Positions 8,843-18,225 of a stretch of DNA of 64,000 bases are shown piece by piece. The DNA comes from Streptomyces fuscichromogenes. Its GTDB lineage: Bacteria; Actinomycetota; Actinomycetes; Streptomycetales; Streptomycetaceae. Made by a program: the position numbers and the translations under genes. Numbering within the stretch: position 1 is the stretch's first letter; the number at the start of each line of letters is the position of its first letter. The notes under the pieces are model-generated. The model ran no database searches. It was not told the DNA's origin and saw only the letters and a list, made by a program, of their open reading frames with translations. The stretch spans positions 62,001 to 126,000 of the forward strand of contig NZ_BMML01000005.1 in the NCBI RefSeq assembly GCF_014645815.1, read 5' to 3'.

Positions 8843-8869
8843 CGTGCCACACGAAGGGACCGAATATTC

Positions 8870-9187
8870 GTGGCGCAGAAGGTCGTGGTCACTCTCTTTG
8901 ACGACATCGACGGCTCGGAAGCGGCGGAAACGATCGCCTTCGGACTGGACGGCAAGTCGTACGAGATCGATCTGAATCAAGCGAACGCCAAGAAACTGCG
9001 CAAGGCCCTGGAGCCGTACGTGGTGGCCGGCCGCAAGCGGTCGAAGTCGGGCAAGGCGTACAAGCAGACGGAGGTCGCCCCCGACCCGGCGGCCGTCCGC
9101 GCCTGGGCGCAGGCGAACAAGATGGACGTCCCCGCCCGCGGCCGCATCCCGAAGAAGGTGTACGAGGCGTTCAGCGCAGCACAGTGA
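8870..9187 (+). CDS. lsrL: Lsr2-family nucleoid-associated protein, LsrL-type
   Basis: 105-aa xenogeneic-silencer family protein. N-terminal dimerisation domain MAQKVVVTLFDDIDGSEAAE (about 1-20) with IAFGLDGKSYEIDL, and C-terminal DNA-binding domain ending in the AT-hook-like RGRIP loop (Arg90-Pro94) that inserts in the minor groove of A+T-rich DNA. Start GTG 8870 follows GAAGGGA. Streptomyces carry two paralogues; the copy beside purSQL is the one named LsrL in S. coelicolor (from memory), so the symbol is by position. Lsr2 proteins bridge DNA and repress horizontally acquired and secondary-metabolite genes. Confidence 0.9.
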   Translation: MAQKVVVTLFDDIDGSEAAETIAFGLDGKSYEIDLNQANAKKLRKALEPYVVAGRKRSKSGKAYKQTEVAPDPAAVRAWAQANKMDVPARGRIPKKVYEAFSAAQ

Positions 9188-9322
9188 CAGGGCGGTCGGC
9201 CGCCCTCAGGGTGCGTCAGCCGCCCCTGCGGGCAGCCGACTTGCGCTACCCCCCTGCTGATCAGCTAATGTCTGGAGCACACCGAGGGACGCGGTCGGAA
9301 AACCGGGGCTCACGGAGTACAT

Positions 9323-9394
9323 GCGGGTGTAGTTCAGTAGCAGAACATCCCCCTTCCAGGGGGAAGGCGCAGTGTGCAATTCCTGTCACCCGCT
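9323..9394 (+). tRNA. tRNA-Gly(TCC)
   Basis: 72-nt cloverleaf: acceptor GCGGGTG pairs with CACCCGC (9387-9393), discriminator T at 9394. Anticodon loop CTTCCAG gives TCC, flanked by a CCCC/GGGG stem. The T loop is in CAATTCCTG. No encoded CCA. Confidence 0.93.
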
Positions 9395-9475
9395 CTGCAC
9401 CGCCGGTCCTGGTCATGCTTGTGGATCAGGTAGGCTGGTGCTCGCACCGATCGGTGGGAGCCGGTCGGGAGCAGT

Positions 9476-9548
9476 GCGGACGTAGCTCAGTTGGTAGAGC
9501 GCAACCTTGCCAAGGTTGAGGTCGCGAGTTCGAGCCTCGTCGTCCGCT
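9476..9548 (+). tRNA. tRNA-Gly(GCC), copy 1
   Basis: 73 nt; acceptor GCGGACG pairs with CGTCCGC (9541-9547), discriminator T. Anticodon loop TTGCCAA gives GCC. It is identical over its whole length to the copy at 13308-13380. A -10-like TAGGCT occurs at 9431. Confidence 0.96.
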
Positions 9549-9561
9549 CCAGATCAGAGAG

Positions 9562-9590
9562 AAACCCCAGTCATATGACTGGGGTTTTTT
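9562..9590 (+). terminator. Intrinsic terminator after tRNA-Gly pair
   Basis: Perfect hairpin AAACCCCAGTCAT / ATGACTGGGGTTT followed by a T-run (TTTTTT ending at 9590), the most canonical terminator in the window, 14 nt after tRNA-Gly(GCC). Confidence 0.92.
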
Positions 9591-9692
9591 CGTGCGTCCG
9601 CCCTCTTCCACCGGGCCGCCCCTGACATTTGTCATGGCGAGTGATGACACCGCGCACTGCTCCCGGGCCCAGGCCGCGGGGACGCTGGAGTC

Positions 9693-10616
9693 ATGGACGA
9701 CGAACACGTGATTGAGGTCACAGATCTCCGGCGTGTCTACGGGGGCGGGTTCGAAGCGGTCCGCGGAATCACCTTCTCCGTGGCCCGCGGGGAGATCTTC
9801 GCACTGCTCGGCACCAACGGCGCCGGAAAGACATCGACGGTCGAACTGCTGGAGGGACTCGCACCGCCGGACGGCGGCCGGGTCCGGGTACTGGGCCACG
9901 ACCCGTACCGGGCGCGGGCCGCCGTACGCCCGCGCACCGGCGTCATGCTCCAGGAGGGCGGCTTCCCCTCCGAGCTGACCGTCGGCGAGACGGCACGGAT
10001 GTGGGCCGGCTGTACGACCGGAGCCCGGCCCACGGCCGAGTCGCTCGGCCTGGTCGGGCTCGGCGGCCGGACGGACGTCCGGGTCAAACAGCTCTCCGGC
10101 GGGGAACGGCGCCGCCTCGACCTGGCACTCGCGCTGGCCGGCCGGCCCGAGGTGCTGTTCCTGGACGAGCCGACGACCGGACTCGACGCCGAAGGACGCC
10201 GGGCCACCTGGGAGTTGGTGCGCGAACTGCGCGACGCCGGGACGGCCGTCCTGCTCACCACGCACTACCTGGAGGAGGCCGAGGACCTCGCCGACCGGCT
10301 CGCGATCCTGCACCAGGGGCGCGTCGCGACCGCCGGCACCCCGGCCGAGGTGACCGCGGGCCGGCCCGCGCGGATCTCCTTCGACCTGCCCGACGGGTAC
10401 TTCCTCGGCGACCTGCCGCCGCTCGGCGTGCTCGGTGTGTGCGGGCACGAGGCCGAGGGCAGGGCCGTACGGCTGCGGACCCGGGAGCCGCAGCGGACCG
10501 CCCACGGGGTACTGACCTGGGCCGAGCGGACCGGGGTCGAGCTGGGCCGCCTGGAGGTGCGGTCGGCCTCGCTGGAGGAGGCGTTCCTGGGGATCGCGAA
10601 GGAGGCGGCCGCATGA
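9693..10616 (+). CDS. ABC transporter ATP-binding protein (ABC-2/DrrA type)
   Basis: 307-aa ATPase of a drug/export-type ABC-2 system. Walker A GTNGAGKTS at 40-48, a Q-loop in VMLQEGGFPSELTV, signature LSGGERRRLDLALAL at about 130, Walker B EVLFLDEPTTGLD and the switch His in LLTTHYLEEAEDLADRL. The C-terminal ~80 residues are a DrrA-like extension. ATG at 9693; the stop overlaps the permease start by 4 nt. It lies in an operon with a permease, histidine kinase and response regulator, so the system is probably induced by its own substrate or by membrane stress. Confidence 0.93.
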   Translation: MDDEHVIEVTDLRRVYGGGFEAVRGITFSVARGEIFALLGTNGAGKTSTVELLEGLAPPDGGRVRVLGHDPYRARAAVRPRTGVMLQEGGFPSELTVGETARMWAGCTTGARPTAESLGLVGLGGRTDVRVKQLSGGERRRLDLALALAGRPEVLFLDEPTTGLDAEGRRATWELVRELRDAGTAVLLTTHYLEEAEDLADRLAILHQGRVATAGTPAEVTAGRPARISFDLPDGYFLGDLPPLGVLGVCGHEAEGRAVRLRTREPQRTAHGVLTWAERTGVELGRLEVRSASLEEAFLGIAKEAAA

Positions 10617-11395
10617 ACACGCCGACCACGACGGCTCTCCGGCGCCGCCGGCTGGGCGCCCTCGCCCGCGCCGAACTGCTGCTCCTCGGCCGCAACCGCA
10701 GTGCGGTGCTCATCGCGCTGCTCGTGCCGCTCTCCCTGCCGATCACCGTACGGCCCGCCTTCGGCCAGCTCGACCTCAAGGGGAAGGGGCTGAACACCGG
10801 CACCCTGATGCTGACCGCCGCGATCGGCTTCTCCTTCCTCTTCGCCGTGTACACCTCCCTGGTGAGCGCCTACGTGGCCCGCCGCGAGGAACTCGTCCTC
10901 AAACGGCTGCGCACCGGCGAGCTCGCCGACGCGGAGATCCTGGCCGGGACCGCCCTGCCCGCCGTCTGCCTCGGCCTGGCACAGGCACTGGTCCTGACCG
11001 TCGGCTGCGCGGTGCTGCTGCACGCGGGCGTGCCCGCGGCGCCGTACCTCACCGTGCTGGGCCTGCTGACCGGCCTGCTGATCAGCGCCGCGCTCGCCGC
11101 GCTCACCTCGGCCTTCACCCGGACCACCGAGAGCGCCCAGGTCACCGCGCTGCCCGTGGTCTTCGTCTCGATGCTGGGCTCGGGCATCGCCGTCCCGGCG
11201 GACGCCCTGCCCGACCGGGTCGCCAGGGCCGGCGAACTCCTCCCGCTCTCCCCGGCGGTCCGGCTGGTCCGGGCCGGCTGGACCGGCGAGCTGAGCACGG
11301 CCCAGGCCCTGACCACCACCCTCACCGCGCTGGCCTGGACCGCGGTCGCGGTGTTTGCTGTACGGCGGTGGTTCCGCTGGGAACCCCGGCGCTGA
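10613..11395 (+). CDS. ABC-2 type permease
   Basis: 260-aa integral membrane partner of the ATPase. About six hydrophobic spans are visible (for example VLIALLVPLSLPITV, AAIGFSFLFAVYTSLVSAYV, LGLLTGLLISAALAAL, WTAVAVFAV). The motif RREELVLKRLRTGEL after the second span is the conserved cytoplasmic coupling region of ABC-2 permeases. ATG 10613 overlaps the ATPase stop (ATGA). Substrate unknown. Confidence 0.9.
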   Translation: MNTPTTTALRRRRLGALARAELLLLGRNRSAVLIALLVPLSLPITVRPAFGQLDLKGKGLNTGTLMLTAAIGFSFLFAVYTSLVSAYVARREELVLKRLRTGELADAEILAGTALPAVCLGLAQALVLTVGCAVLLHAGVPAAPYLTVLGLLTGLLISAALAALTSAFTRTTESAQVTALPVVFVSMLGSGIAVPADALPDRVARAGELLPLSPAVRLVRAGWTGELSTAQALTTTLTALAWTAVAVFAVRRWFRWEPRR

Positions 11396-11411
11396 GGGGA
11401 ACGGGACCGGG

Positions 11412-12674
11412 ATGAGCGCAGCTGCGGGAGGCTGGTGGCGGGGGAAGAGCACACCGGCCAAGATCGAGACGTACACCCGGTGGTCGTTCCACTTCTTCGC
11501 GGTGGTCGAGGTCGCGGCGATCGGACTGCCGGTCCTCGCGCAGGCGGGGGCGGATGTCGCGGGCTGGATGACGGCGATGGTCGTCGGCCACGCACTGCTC
11601 TGCGCGGTGACCGCCTCCCGGGCGCTGGACTGGACGCGCGGTCGGCGGGAGCAGCCGGTGCGGCTGCTGTGGGTACTGGGCGCGGCGACCTGTGTCCTCG
11701 CCGTCGTGGCCCTGGCCCTGCGCAGGCACGGCGGCCCGGACGACGGCACGGAGAACGCGGCGGGGACCGTCTTCGCGATGATATTGGCCTTCGGGGCCGG
11801 CACCATGGCGCTCGGCGTACGCAACCGGCGGCGCGTGGCGGCACAGACCACGGGCTTCGCGTTCGGGGCGGCCGTGCTGTCCCTGCCGCTGGGCGTTCCC
11901 GGGCCCGAAGCAGTGGTCACGGCGTGCGTGGTGCTCCTCTCCGGCAGCTTCCTCGCCGCCACCTCGATCTTCTCCGTCTGGCTGCTGAACGCCGTCTACG
12001 AACTCGACGAGGCCCGCGAGACCCGCGCGCGGCTCGCCGTCGCCGAGGAACGGCTGCGGTTCGGACGCGATCTGCACGACGTGCTCGGCCGGAACCTCGC
12101 CGTCATCGCCCTCAAGAGCGAGCTGGCCGTACAGCTGGCCCGGCGCGAACGGCCCGAGGCCGTGGAGCAGATGATCGAGGTGCAGCGGATCGCGCAGGAG
12201 TCGCAGCGCGAGGTACGCGATGTCGTACGGGGGTACCGGGAGGCCGACCTGAGTGCCGAACTCGCCGGTGCACAGGGGGTGTTGACGGCCGCGGGGATCT
12301 CCTGCGAGCTGTCCGGGGACACCGCGGGACTGCCCGCGGAGGTCCAGTCGGCGCTGGGCTGGGTGGTACGGGAGGCCACCACCAATGTGCTGCGGCACGG
12401 GGATGCGAGCCGCTGCTCGGTGGGACTGCGGGTACGGGAGGGGCAGGTGGTGCTGACGGTGGAGAACGACGGGGTCGCGGTGCGCGGAAGCGGTCCGGGC
12501 CAGGAGCGCGGTGGGAGCGGTGGCTCCGGACTGGCCGGGCTGCGGGAGCGGCTCGCCGTGGTCGACGGGGCGCTGGAGGCCGGGCCGGCGGGACCGGACG
12601 GGTTCCGGGTGGTGGCATCGGTGCCGCTGTCCGGCCGTACGGCTGATGCGAAGGTGAGTGGAGTCACGTCATGA
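11412..12674 (+). CDS. Sensor histidine kinase, NarL/DesK type
   Basis: 420-aa membrane kinase. Residues ~25-195 hold five or six transmembrane helices with almost no extracellular loops, typical of kinases that sense the membrane or a transporter. The HisKA_3 dimerisation box is RLRFGRDLHDVLGRNLAVIA with phospho-acceptor His222. The HATPase domain shows VREATTNVLRHG (N box), VLTVENDGV (G1) and GGSGLAGLRERL (G2). ATG 11412 follows GGGACCGGG. It ends overlapping the response regulator by 4 nt. Confidence 0.93.
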   Translation: MSAAAGGWWRGKSTPAKIETYTRWSFHFFAVVEVAAIGLPVLAQAGADVAGWMTAMVVGHALLCAVTASRALDWTRGRREQPVRLLWVLGAATCVLAVVALALRRHGGPDDGTENAAGTVFAMILAFGAGTMALGVRNRRRVAAQTTGFAFGAAVLSLPLGVPGPEAVVTACVVLLSGSFLAATSIFSVWLLNAVYELDEARETRARLAVAEERLRFGRDLHDVLGRNLAVIALKSELAVQLARRERPEAVEQMIEVQRIAQESQREVRDVVRGYREADLSAELAGAQGVLTAAGISCELSGDTAGLPAEVQSALGWVVREATTNVLRHGDASRCSVGLRVREGQVVLTVENDGVAVRGSGPGQERGGSGGSGLAGLRERLAVVDGALEAGPAGPDGFRVVASVPLSGRTADAKVSGVTS

Positions 12675-13285
12675 CGTCTCCGGTACGGCTGTTGCTCGCG
12701 GACGACGAGCATCTGATCCGGGGCGCGCTGGCCGCGCTGCTCGGCCTGGAGGACGACCTGGTCGTCGTCGCCGAGGCGGCCACCGGCCCGGAGGCGCTCG
12801 CCATGGCGCGGGCCCATCGCCCCGATGTCGCGGTGCTGGATCTCCAGATGCCCGGCGCGGACGGTGTGAGGGTGGCCACATCGCTGCGTGCCGAACTGCC
12901 CGGCTGCCAGGTGCTGATCGTCACCGGTCACGGGCGGCCCGGTCATCTGAAGCGGGCGCTGGCGGCCGGTGTGCGCGGGTTCGTCCCGAAGACGGTGAGT
13001 GCGCAGCGGCTCGCCGAGATCATCCGCACCGTGCACGCCGGAAACCGGTACATCGACCCGGAGTTGGCCGCCGACGCGATCTCCGCCGGGGACTCGCCGC
13101 TGACCGCGCGGGAGGCCGAGGTGCTGGAGCTGGCGGCCGACGGGGCGCCGGTCGCGGAGATCGCCGAGCGGGCCGCGCTGTCGCCGGGGACGGTGCGGAA
13201 CTACCTCTCCTCGGCCGTCACCAAGCTCGGTGCGGAGAACCGTCATGCGGCAGTGCGTCTCGCACGGGAGCGAGGTTGGGTATAG
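12671..13285 (+). CDS. NarL-family response regulator
   Basis: 204-aa partner of the kinase. Receiver domain: acidic pair Asp11-Asp12, phospho-acceptor Asp57 in VAVLDLQMPG, Thr85 and Lys107 in FVPKT. C-terminal LuxR-type HTH: LTAREAEVLELAADGAPVAE with IAERAALSPGTVRNYLSSAV. ATG overlaps the kinase stop (ATGA). It presumably activates the ABC operon. The stop is only 22 nt before the second tRNA-Gly(GCC); TATAGT at 13281-13286, inside the last codons, is a probable -10 element for that tRNA. Confidence 0.93.
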   Translation: MTSPVRLLLADDEHLIRGALAALLGLEDDLVVVAEAATGPEALAMARAHRPDVAVLDLQMPGADGVRVATSLRAELPGCQVLIVTGHGRPGHLKRALAAGVRGFVPKTVSAQRLAEIIRTVHAGNRYIDPELAADAISAGDSPLTAREAEVLELAADGAPVAEIAERAALSPGTVRNYLSSAVTKLGAENRHAAVRLARERGWV

Positions 13286-13307
13286 TTGCTCTCGCGCCAC
13301 GGCGCAT

Positions 13308-13380
13308 GCGGACGTAGCTCAGTTGGTAGAGCGCAACCTTGCCAAGGTTGAGGTCGCGAGTTCGAGCCTCGTCGTCCGCT
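13308..13380 (+). tRNA. tRNA-Gly(GCC), copy 2
   Basis: 73 nt, identical to the copy at 9476-9548 including anticodon loop TTGCCAA. The two are in direct orientation and bracket the four-gene ABC/two-component cassette; flanking sequences differ immediately outside the tRNA. Confidence 0.96.
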
Positions 13381-13388
13381 CAGTGGAG

Positions 13389-13446
13389 AAGGCCCCCGGT
13401 TTCTGCCGGGGGCCTTCGGCTGTTCCCGGGCCCGGAGGCCCGGGAA
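13389..13446. terminator. Double hairpin between tRNA-Gly and purC
   Basis: First hairpin AAGGCCCCCGG / CCGGGGGCCTT (13389-13416), second TTCCCGGGCC-cgga-GGCCCGGGAA (13423-13446). They separate the plus-strand tRNA from the minus-strand purC, and can serve both. Confidence 0.8.
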
Positions 13447-13452
13447 CCTGCG

Positions 13453-14352
<900 letters not shown>

Positions 14353-14444
14353 GGTTCCTCCCCGTGGTTCTGTACAGGTGCCCTTGATTCTCCCGTATGC
14401 CGGGTTGCGCACGGACACGGGGGCCACGCGGACGCCTGTGCGGG

Positions 14445-15941
14445 TCAGTCGTGCTTGCAGATGCGGTCCAGGAGGTTGGCGGTGGCGCGCTGGACGCGTG
14501 GGTCGGTGTGGCCGGGGCGGTCCAGGGCCGGCGACCAGGCGAAGGTGCCGGAGGCGAAGACCAGGGCGCCGGAGGGGGCGCGGTAGAGGGAGGTCTCCTG
14601 GTGACGCAGGGCGCCGTCGTTGTCGGTGTAGGGGGAGTGGGCGAGCAGGATGCGCGCCTCGTGCTCGGGCAGCGCGGTGCGCGGGAAGTAGCGGTCGGCC
14701 TCGCCGGCCACCAGGCCCGGCAGTTCGTCGCCCTCGTGCGCGGCGGTGGCCTCCCAGAGCCAGTGCCCCGCGTTGCGCACGATCAGGGGGTACGGCTCGG
14801 GCACCCGGCCCGCGTACTGGATGCCGACCGTCTGCTGTTCGGGCCGGTCGATCTCGCGCCAGAGCACGGGCTTGCCCGGACCCCTGCGTTTTCGGCAGGT
14901 CAGCAGGCGGTTCGCGACCCCGGACGGGGAGGGGCCCAACTCCACCTGCCAGTACATGGTGTTGGCGGAGAGGAAGACGAGGCTCGTGCCGCTGTCCCGG
15001 GCCAGTTCGACCGTGCGGCGCATCTGCGGGGACCAGTACTCGTCGTGGCCCGGGAAGACCAGGCCCCGGTAGCGGGTGGGGTCGACACGGCCGGCGTGCA
15101 GGTCGCGGGCGTCGGCGTAGGCGAGGTCGTAGCCGTAGCGCTCGGCCCAGCGGATGAAGTCGTAGGCGTGGCCGACGTGCAGGGGCAGGCCGGCGCCCGC
15201 GTACGGCCGGTCGAAGGAGACGGTGGTCGCCGCGTCGGCCTCGCCGAGCAGCCGGCCCCGCTCGTCCCAGGCGTGGTAGAGGCTGGCCCCGGTACGGCCG
15301 TCCTCCGGGTAGAGGTTGTACGCCTGCCAGGTGATGTCCGGCAACAGGAGCAGCAGGTCGGCCGGGTGGTTGTCGCGGATCGTGAAGGGCACGTGCGAGC
15401 GGTAGCCGTCGGCCGTGGTGAGCACCGCGACGTACGCGCCGATGCTCCAGTACGACGGGACCTGCAGCCGCCAGGACAGCCACCAGTGGTGGCAGGAGAC
15501 CGTGCGGTCGGCGGCCAGCGGCGGCGGCTGGACGATGCCGGACAGCCGGGGGCTGGTGGTGATCTTGGATGCGCCGTCACCGCCGTAGTGGCCGATGCGG
15601 TAGACGTCGACGCTGAACTCCTGCGGCGGGTCGACGGTGATGTGGAAGTCGACGGCCTCGCCCGGGGCGACCGCGCCGGTCGAGGCGAACCCCTTGATCT
15701 GGCGGTGCACGTCGTCCGCCGAGCGCGGGCCGCCGAGCGCGGCGCGCGGTGCGGGGACCCGGGGGTTCTCGCCGGTGGGCTGCGGCCGGCTGGGGTCCAC
15801 GTACCAGGGGACGACGTGACCGGTGTCGTCGAAATAGGTCTCGCTGCCGCGCAGCCAGGGGACGGGCCCCTGACCGAAGGGATCCGTGACGGCGTGCGCA
15901 AGTGCTCCCGACTCCCAGCGGCGGATGTGGTCCGATGCCAT
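14445..15941 (-). CDS. N,N-dimethylformamidase beta-subunit-like protein
   Basis: 498-aa protein matching the family named for the large subunit of dimethylformamidase: SVDVYRIGHYGGDGA (about 130-144), DLLLLLPDITWQAYNLYP with the following SLYHAWDE, the FDRPYAGAG block, and VFPGHDEYWS with FLSANTMYWQVEL. The His/Asp-rich VFPGHDEYWS element is the most conserved part. The true substrate of most family members is unknown and no small subunit is encoded nearby, so amide hydrolysis is only an inference. No signal peptide. Single gene. Confidence 0.75.
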   Translation of the reverse strand: MASDHIRRWESGALAHAVTDPFGQGPVPWLRGSETYFDDTGHVVPWYVDPSRPQPTGENPRVPAPRAALGGPRSADDVHRQIKGFASTGAVAPGEAVDFHITVDPPQEFSVDVYRIGHYGGDGASKITTSPRLSGIVQPPPLAADRTVSCHHWWLSWRLQVPSYWSIGAYVAVLTTADGYRSHVPFTIRDNHPADLLLLLPDITWQAYNLYPEDGRTGASLYHAWDERGRLLGEADAATTVSFDRPYAGAGLPLHVGHAYDFIRWAERYGYDLAYADARDLHAGRVDPTRYRGLVFPGHDEYWSPQMRRTVELARDSGTSLVFLSANTMYWQVELGPSPSGVANRLLTCRKRRGPGKPVLWREIDRPEQQTVGIQYAGRVPEPYPLIVRNAGHWLWEATAAHEGDELPGLVAGEADRYFPRTALPEHEARILLAHSPYTDNDGALRHQETSLYRAPSGALVFASGTFAWSPALDRPGHTDPRVQRATANLLDRICKHD

Positions 15942-16215
15942 GGTGGCTCCCCTCCCTCGTGCCCCCGTGAAGCGTGCTGATACGAGCCGATGTGTGCGAT
16001 GCGCGCGAGATGCGCGCCGTACCGTGTCGCGCTGTGCGATGCCGTGCGGTGGCGCGTCGCGTGCTGTGACTGTGGCGTCTGTCTTATGTCGGATGCGCTT
16101 GCCACAACCGCGAACGGTCCCAGCACATCACATAACGCACGCGTCCGGTCACGGTTCGTTGCGAATTTGCCTGAAGTGGAACAGTTTGCTCCGCTAAAGC
16201 ATCGAAAGGCCGAGG

Positions 16216-18225
16216 TCAGACCAGTCGGACCGGCTTCTCGGGACGTATCCCGGACTCGACCAGCCAGGCCCGCAGCGGGGCTGGGTCTCCCTCCTCGATG
16301 AGACTGAGGACTCTGGGCGTCAGGTCGGCGGCCCGCTCGCCGTCGACCAGCAGGGACGGGCCGTCCAGCCAGTCCAGGCCGGGGGTTGCTCCGGCGGTGT
16401 CCACGGCCGCGCAGCACACCATCGCCGTGACGTGGGCGGCGAGCAGCTCGCGGGCGGTGCGCGGGGGTTGGAGCGGGAAGAGGGGCAGCGCGCCCTCGTC
16501 ACGGAGGGGGGTGCCGGGGGTGCCCTGGCCGGCCGGGGCGGGGCAGCCGGGGCGCACGGTGCCGGTCGCCTCCGCGTGCTCCTCGCGGGCGAGGGCCGCG
16601 GTGAGCCCGGCGGCGAGGGCGGCGCTGCGTTCGGTACCGCTGGTCTCCTCGCCTTCCTCGTCGTAGCCGGGGATGCGGGGGTCCGCGTCGTGGCCGGAGT
16701 TGCGGGGGTCCGCGTCGTAACCGGGGGCGTGGGGATCCTCGTCGTAACCGGGCACGCGGGGGTCCCCGTCGTCACCGGGGCCGCCGGAATCCCCGTCATA
16801 GCCAGGGCTGCGGGAGCCCCCGTCGTAACCACGGACGCGGGAATCCCCGTCATGACCGGAGCCGCCGGAATCCCCGTCGTAACCGCGGACGTGGGGATCC
16901 TCGTCGTGGGTCGGGAGGCAGGGGCGCCTGATCGGGGCGGACGGGTCGGTCAGGTGGTCCATGACTCGGGCCAGGGTGGGGCCGCCGGGGTCGGGGGCGG
17001 CCGGGTCGAGGGTGGCGCGGACCCCCAGGGCGTCCAGGACCCGGTGCAGACGGGCCGCCTCGGTGCGCCAGGTACGGTCGACGACCTCCTCCGGATACTC
17101 CTGCCAGGCCACCGGCGACCAGGCCGGGCCCGGCTCGGCGGGGCCGCCGTGGAAGAGGCGGGCGGCGAGCAGCGAGGCCGCCTCGTCCACCAGCCCCGGC
17201 TCCTCCAGCAGATCGCAGGCGGGCCGCTCGCCCAGCCGGGAGGCGAAGCCCTCGGCCAGCCGGTCGCGCCGGGACAGCTCGGTGAGGGCCGCCACCACGC
17301 CCGCGTCCAGCCGGGAGGGCCAGCGGCCCATCCGCCAGGCGGGCAGCGCGACCCGGGTGAGCAGGCGGTCCCAGCCGGCGTACGCGAGGCCGACCTGCTC
17401 CTGGGCGACGATCCGCAGTCCGTAGTCCACGGCCTGGGCCCGCTCGGCCGCCGCGGCGGCGACCCCGCGCTCCATCAGCGCCGCGTGCTCCCGGCAGCCG
17501 CGCAGCAGCACCCTGGCAACCCAGCCGACGCCCCCGCACAGCAGGCGGGTGGCCGGACATCGGCCGGAGACCGCGGAGACGGCCACCGCCGCGTCCAGGC
17601 CCCGGACGAAACGGCGGGCGGCGGCTATGTCCGGGTGTGCCGAGGGTCCCGTACCGGCGACGACCGGGGCGAGGACCGCGCGGAGCTCGCCGACGCGCAT
17701 CCACCACAGGAACGGGGAGCCGATGACGAGGACGGGGGCGGCCGGGGTGCGGCGGTGCAGCCCGGGGGTGCCGAGCTCGTCGCCGCCCCTGGGCGCGGGC
17801 GGGCCGTGGGCCGGATGGGTGCGGTCCTCCAGCCAGCTGTCGCAGTCCGGGGTGAGCGCTATGGCGGAGGGCGCCGGCACGTCGAGGCGGTCGGCGAGGT
17901 CGCGCACCATCCGGTACAGGTCCGGGGCGGACTCCTCCGGGATCGGGACCGTGGGGGTCACCGCCGGGCGGGCGCGGGCCACGACCAGGGCGACGCCGAC
18001 GGCGGCCAGCAGCACCAGGACGGCGAACACGCCGACGATCCAGCGGGCGGTGTCCCAGCCGCGGCCCACGAAGTGGCCGGTGGAACCGCCGGTCAGCAGG
18101 ATCACCGTGGCCGCGGCGGGCAACAGGGCCACCGCCAGGGCCCGGCCGCGGATGCGCAGCACGGCGAGGGCCCGGGTACGCGCTGCCTGCGCTCCCGCCT
18201 CCGCACCGATACCGGTACTGGTCAC
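16216..18225 (-). CDS. Membrane protein, degenerate M48-like peptidase homologue
   Basis: 669-aa protein with two N-terminal transmembrane helices (about 31-48 and 62-83), then a region arranged like M48 peptidases: VLVIGSPFLWWMRVGELRAVLAP at about 165-187. In M48 enzymes the last strand reads ELRAVLAHE..H; here the HEXXH is replaced by PVVAGT, so the zinc site is lost and the protein should be catalytically dead. Residues 443-523 are nine tandem 9-residue repeats (see the repeat entry), after which an ordinary C-terminal domain resumes (PRTARELLAAHVTAMVC, SLLVDGERAADLTPRVLSLI). Role unknown; perhaps a scaffold. Confidence 0.75.
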   Translation of the reverse strand: MTSTGIGAEAGAQAARTRALAVLRIRGRALAVALLPAAATVILLTGGSTGHFVGRGWDTARWIVGVFAVLVLLAAVGVALVVARARPAVTPTVPIPEESAPDLYRMVRDLADRLDVPAPSAIALTPDCDSWLEDRTHPAHGPPAPRGGDELGTPGLHRRTPAAPVLVIGSPFLWWMRVGELRAVLAPVVAGTGPSAHPDIAAARRFVRGLDAAVAVSAVSGRCPATRLLCGGVGWVARVLLRGCREHAALMERGVAAAAAERAQAVDYGLRIVAQEQVGLAYAGWDRLLTRVALPAWRMGRWPSRLDAGVVAALTELSRRDRLAEGFASRLGERPACDLLEEPGLVDEAASLLAARLFHGGPAEPGPAWSPVAWQEYPEEVVDRTWRTEAARLHRVLDALGVRATLDPAAPDPGGPTLARVMDHLTDPSAPIRRPCLPTHDEDPHVRGYDGDSGGSGHDGDSRVRGYDGGSRSPGYDGDSGGPGDDGDPRVPGYDEDPHAPGYDADPRNSGHDADPRIPGYDEEGEETSGTERSAALAAGLTAALAREEHAEATGTVRPGCPAPAGQGTPGTPLRDEGALPLFPLQPPRTARELLAAHVTAMVCCAAVDTAGATPGLDWLDGPSLLVDGERAADLTPRVLSLIEEGDPAPLRAWLVESGIRPEKPVRLV
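16657..16899 (-). repeat. In-frame 27-nt minisatellite, 9 copies
   Basis: Exactly 243 bp = nine head-to-tail 27-nt units with no spacers, inside the M48-like gene, encoding a 9-residue repeat with consensus D-[PS]-R-x-x-G-Y-D-[GEA] (for instance DSRVRGYDG, DPRVPGYDE, DPRIPGYDE). All copies keep frame. The repeat is acidic, Gly/Asp/Tyr-rich and probably disordered; copy number is likely to vary between strains. Confidence 0.93.

Noticed and set aside
16657..16899. CRISPR array
   Set aside because: The 27-nt repeats are contiguous without spacers and keep the coding frame of the membrane protein; no cas genes nearby.
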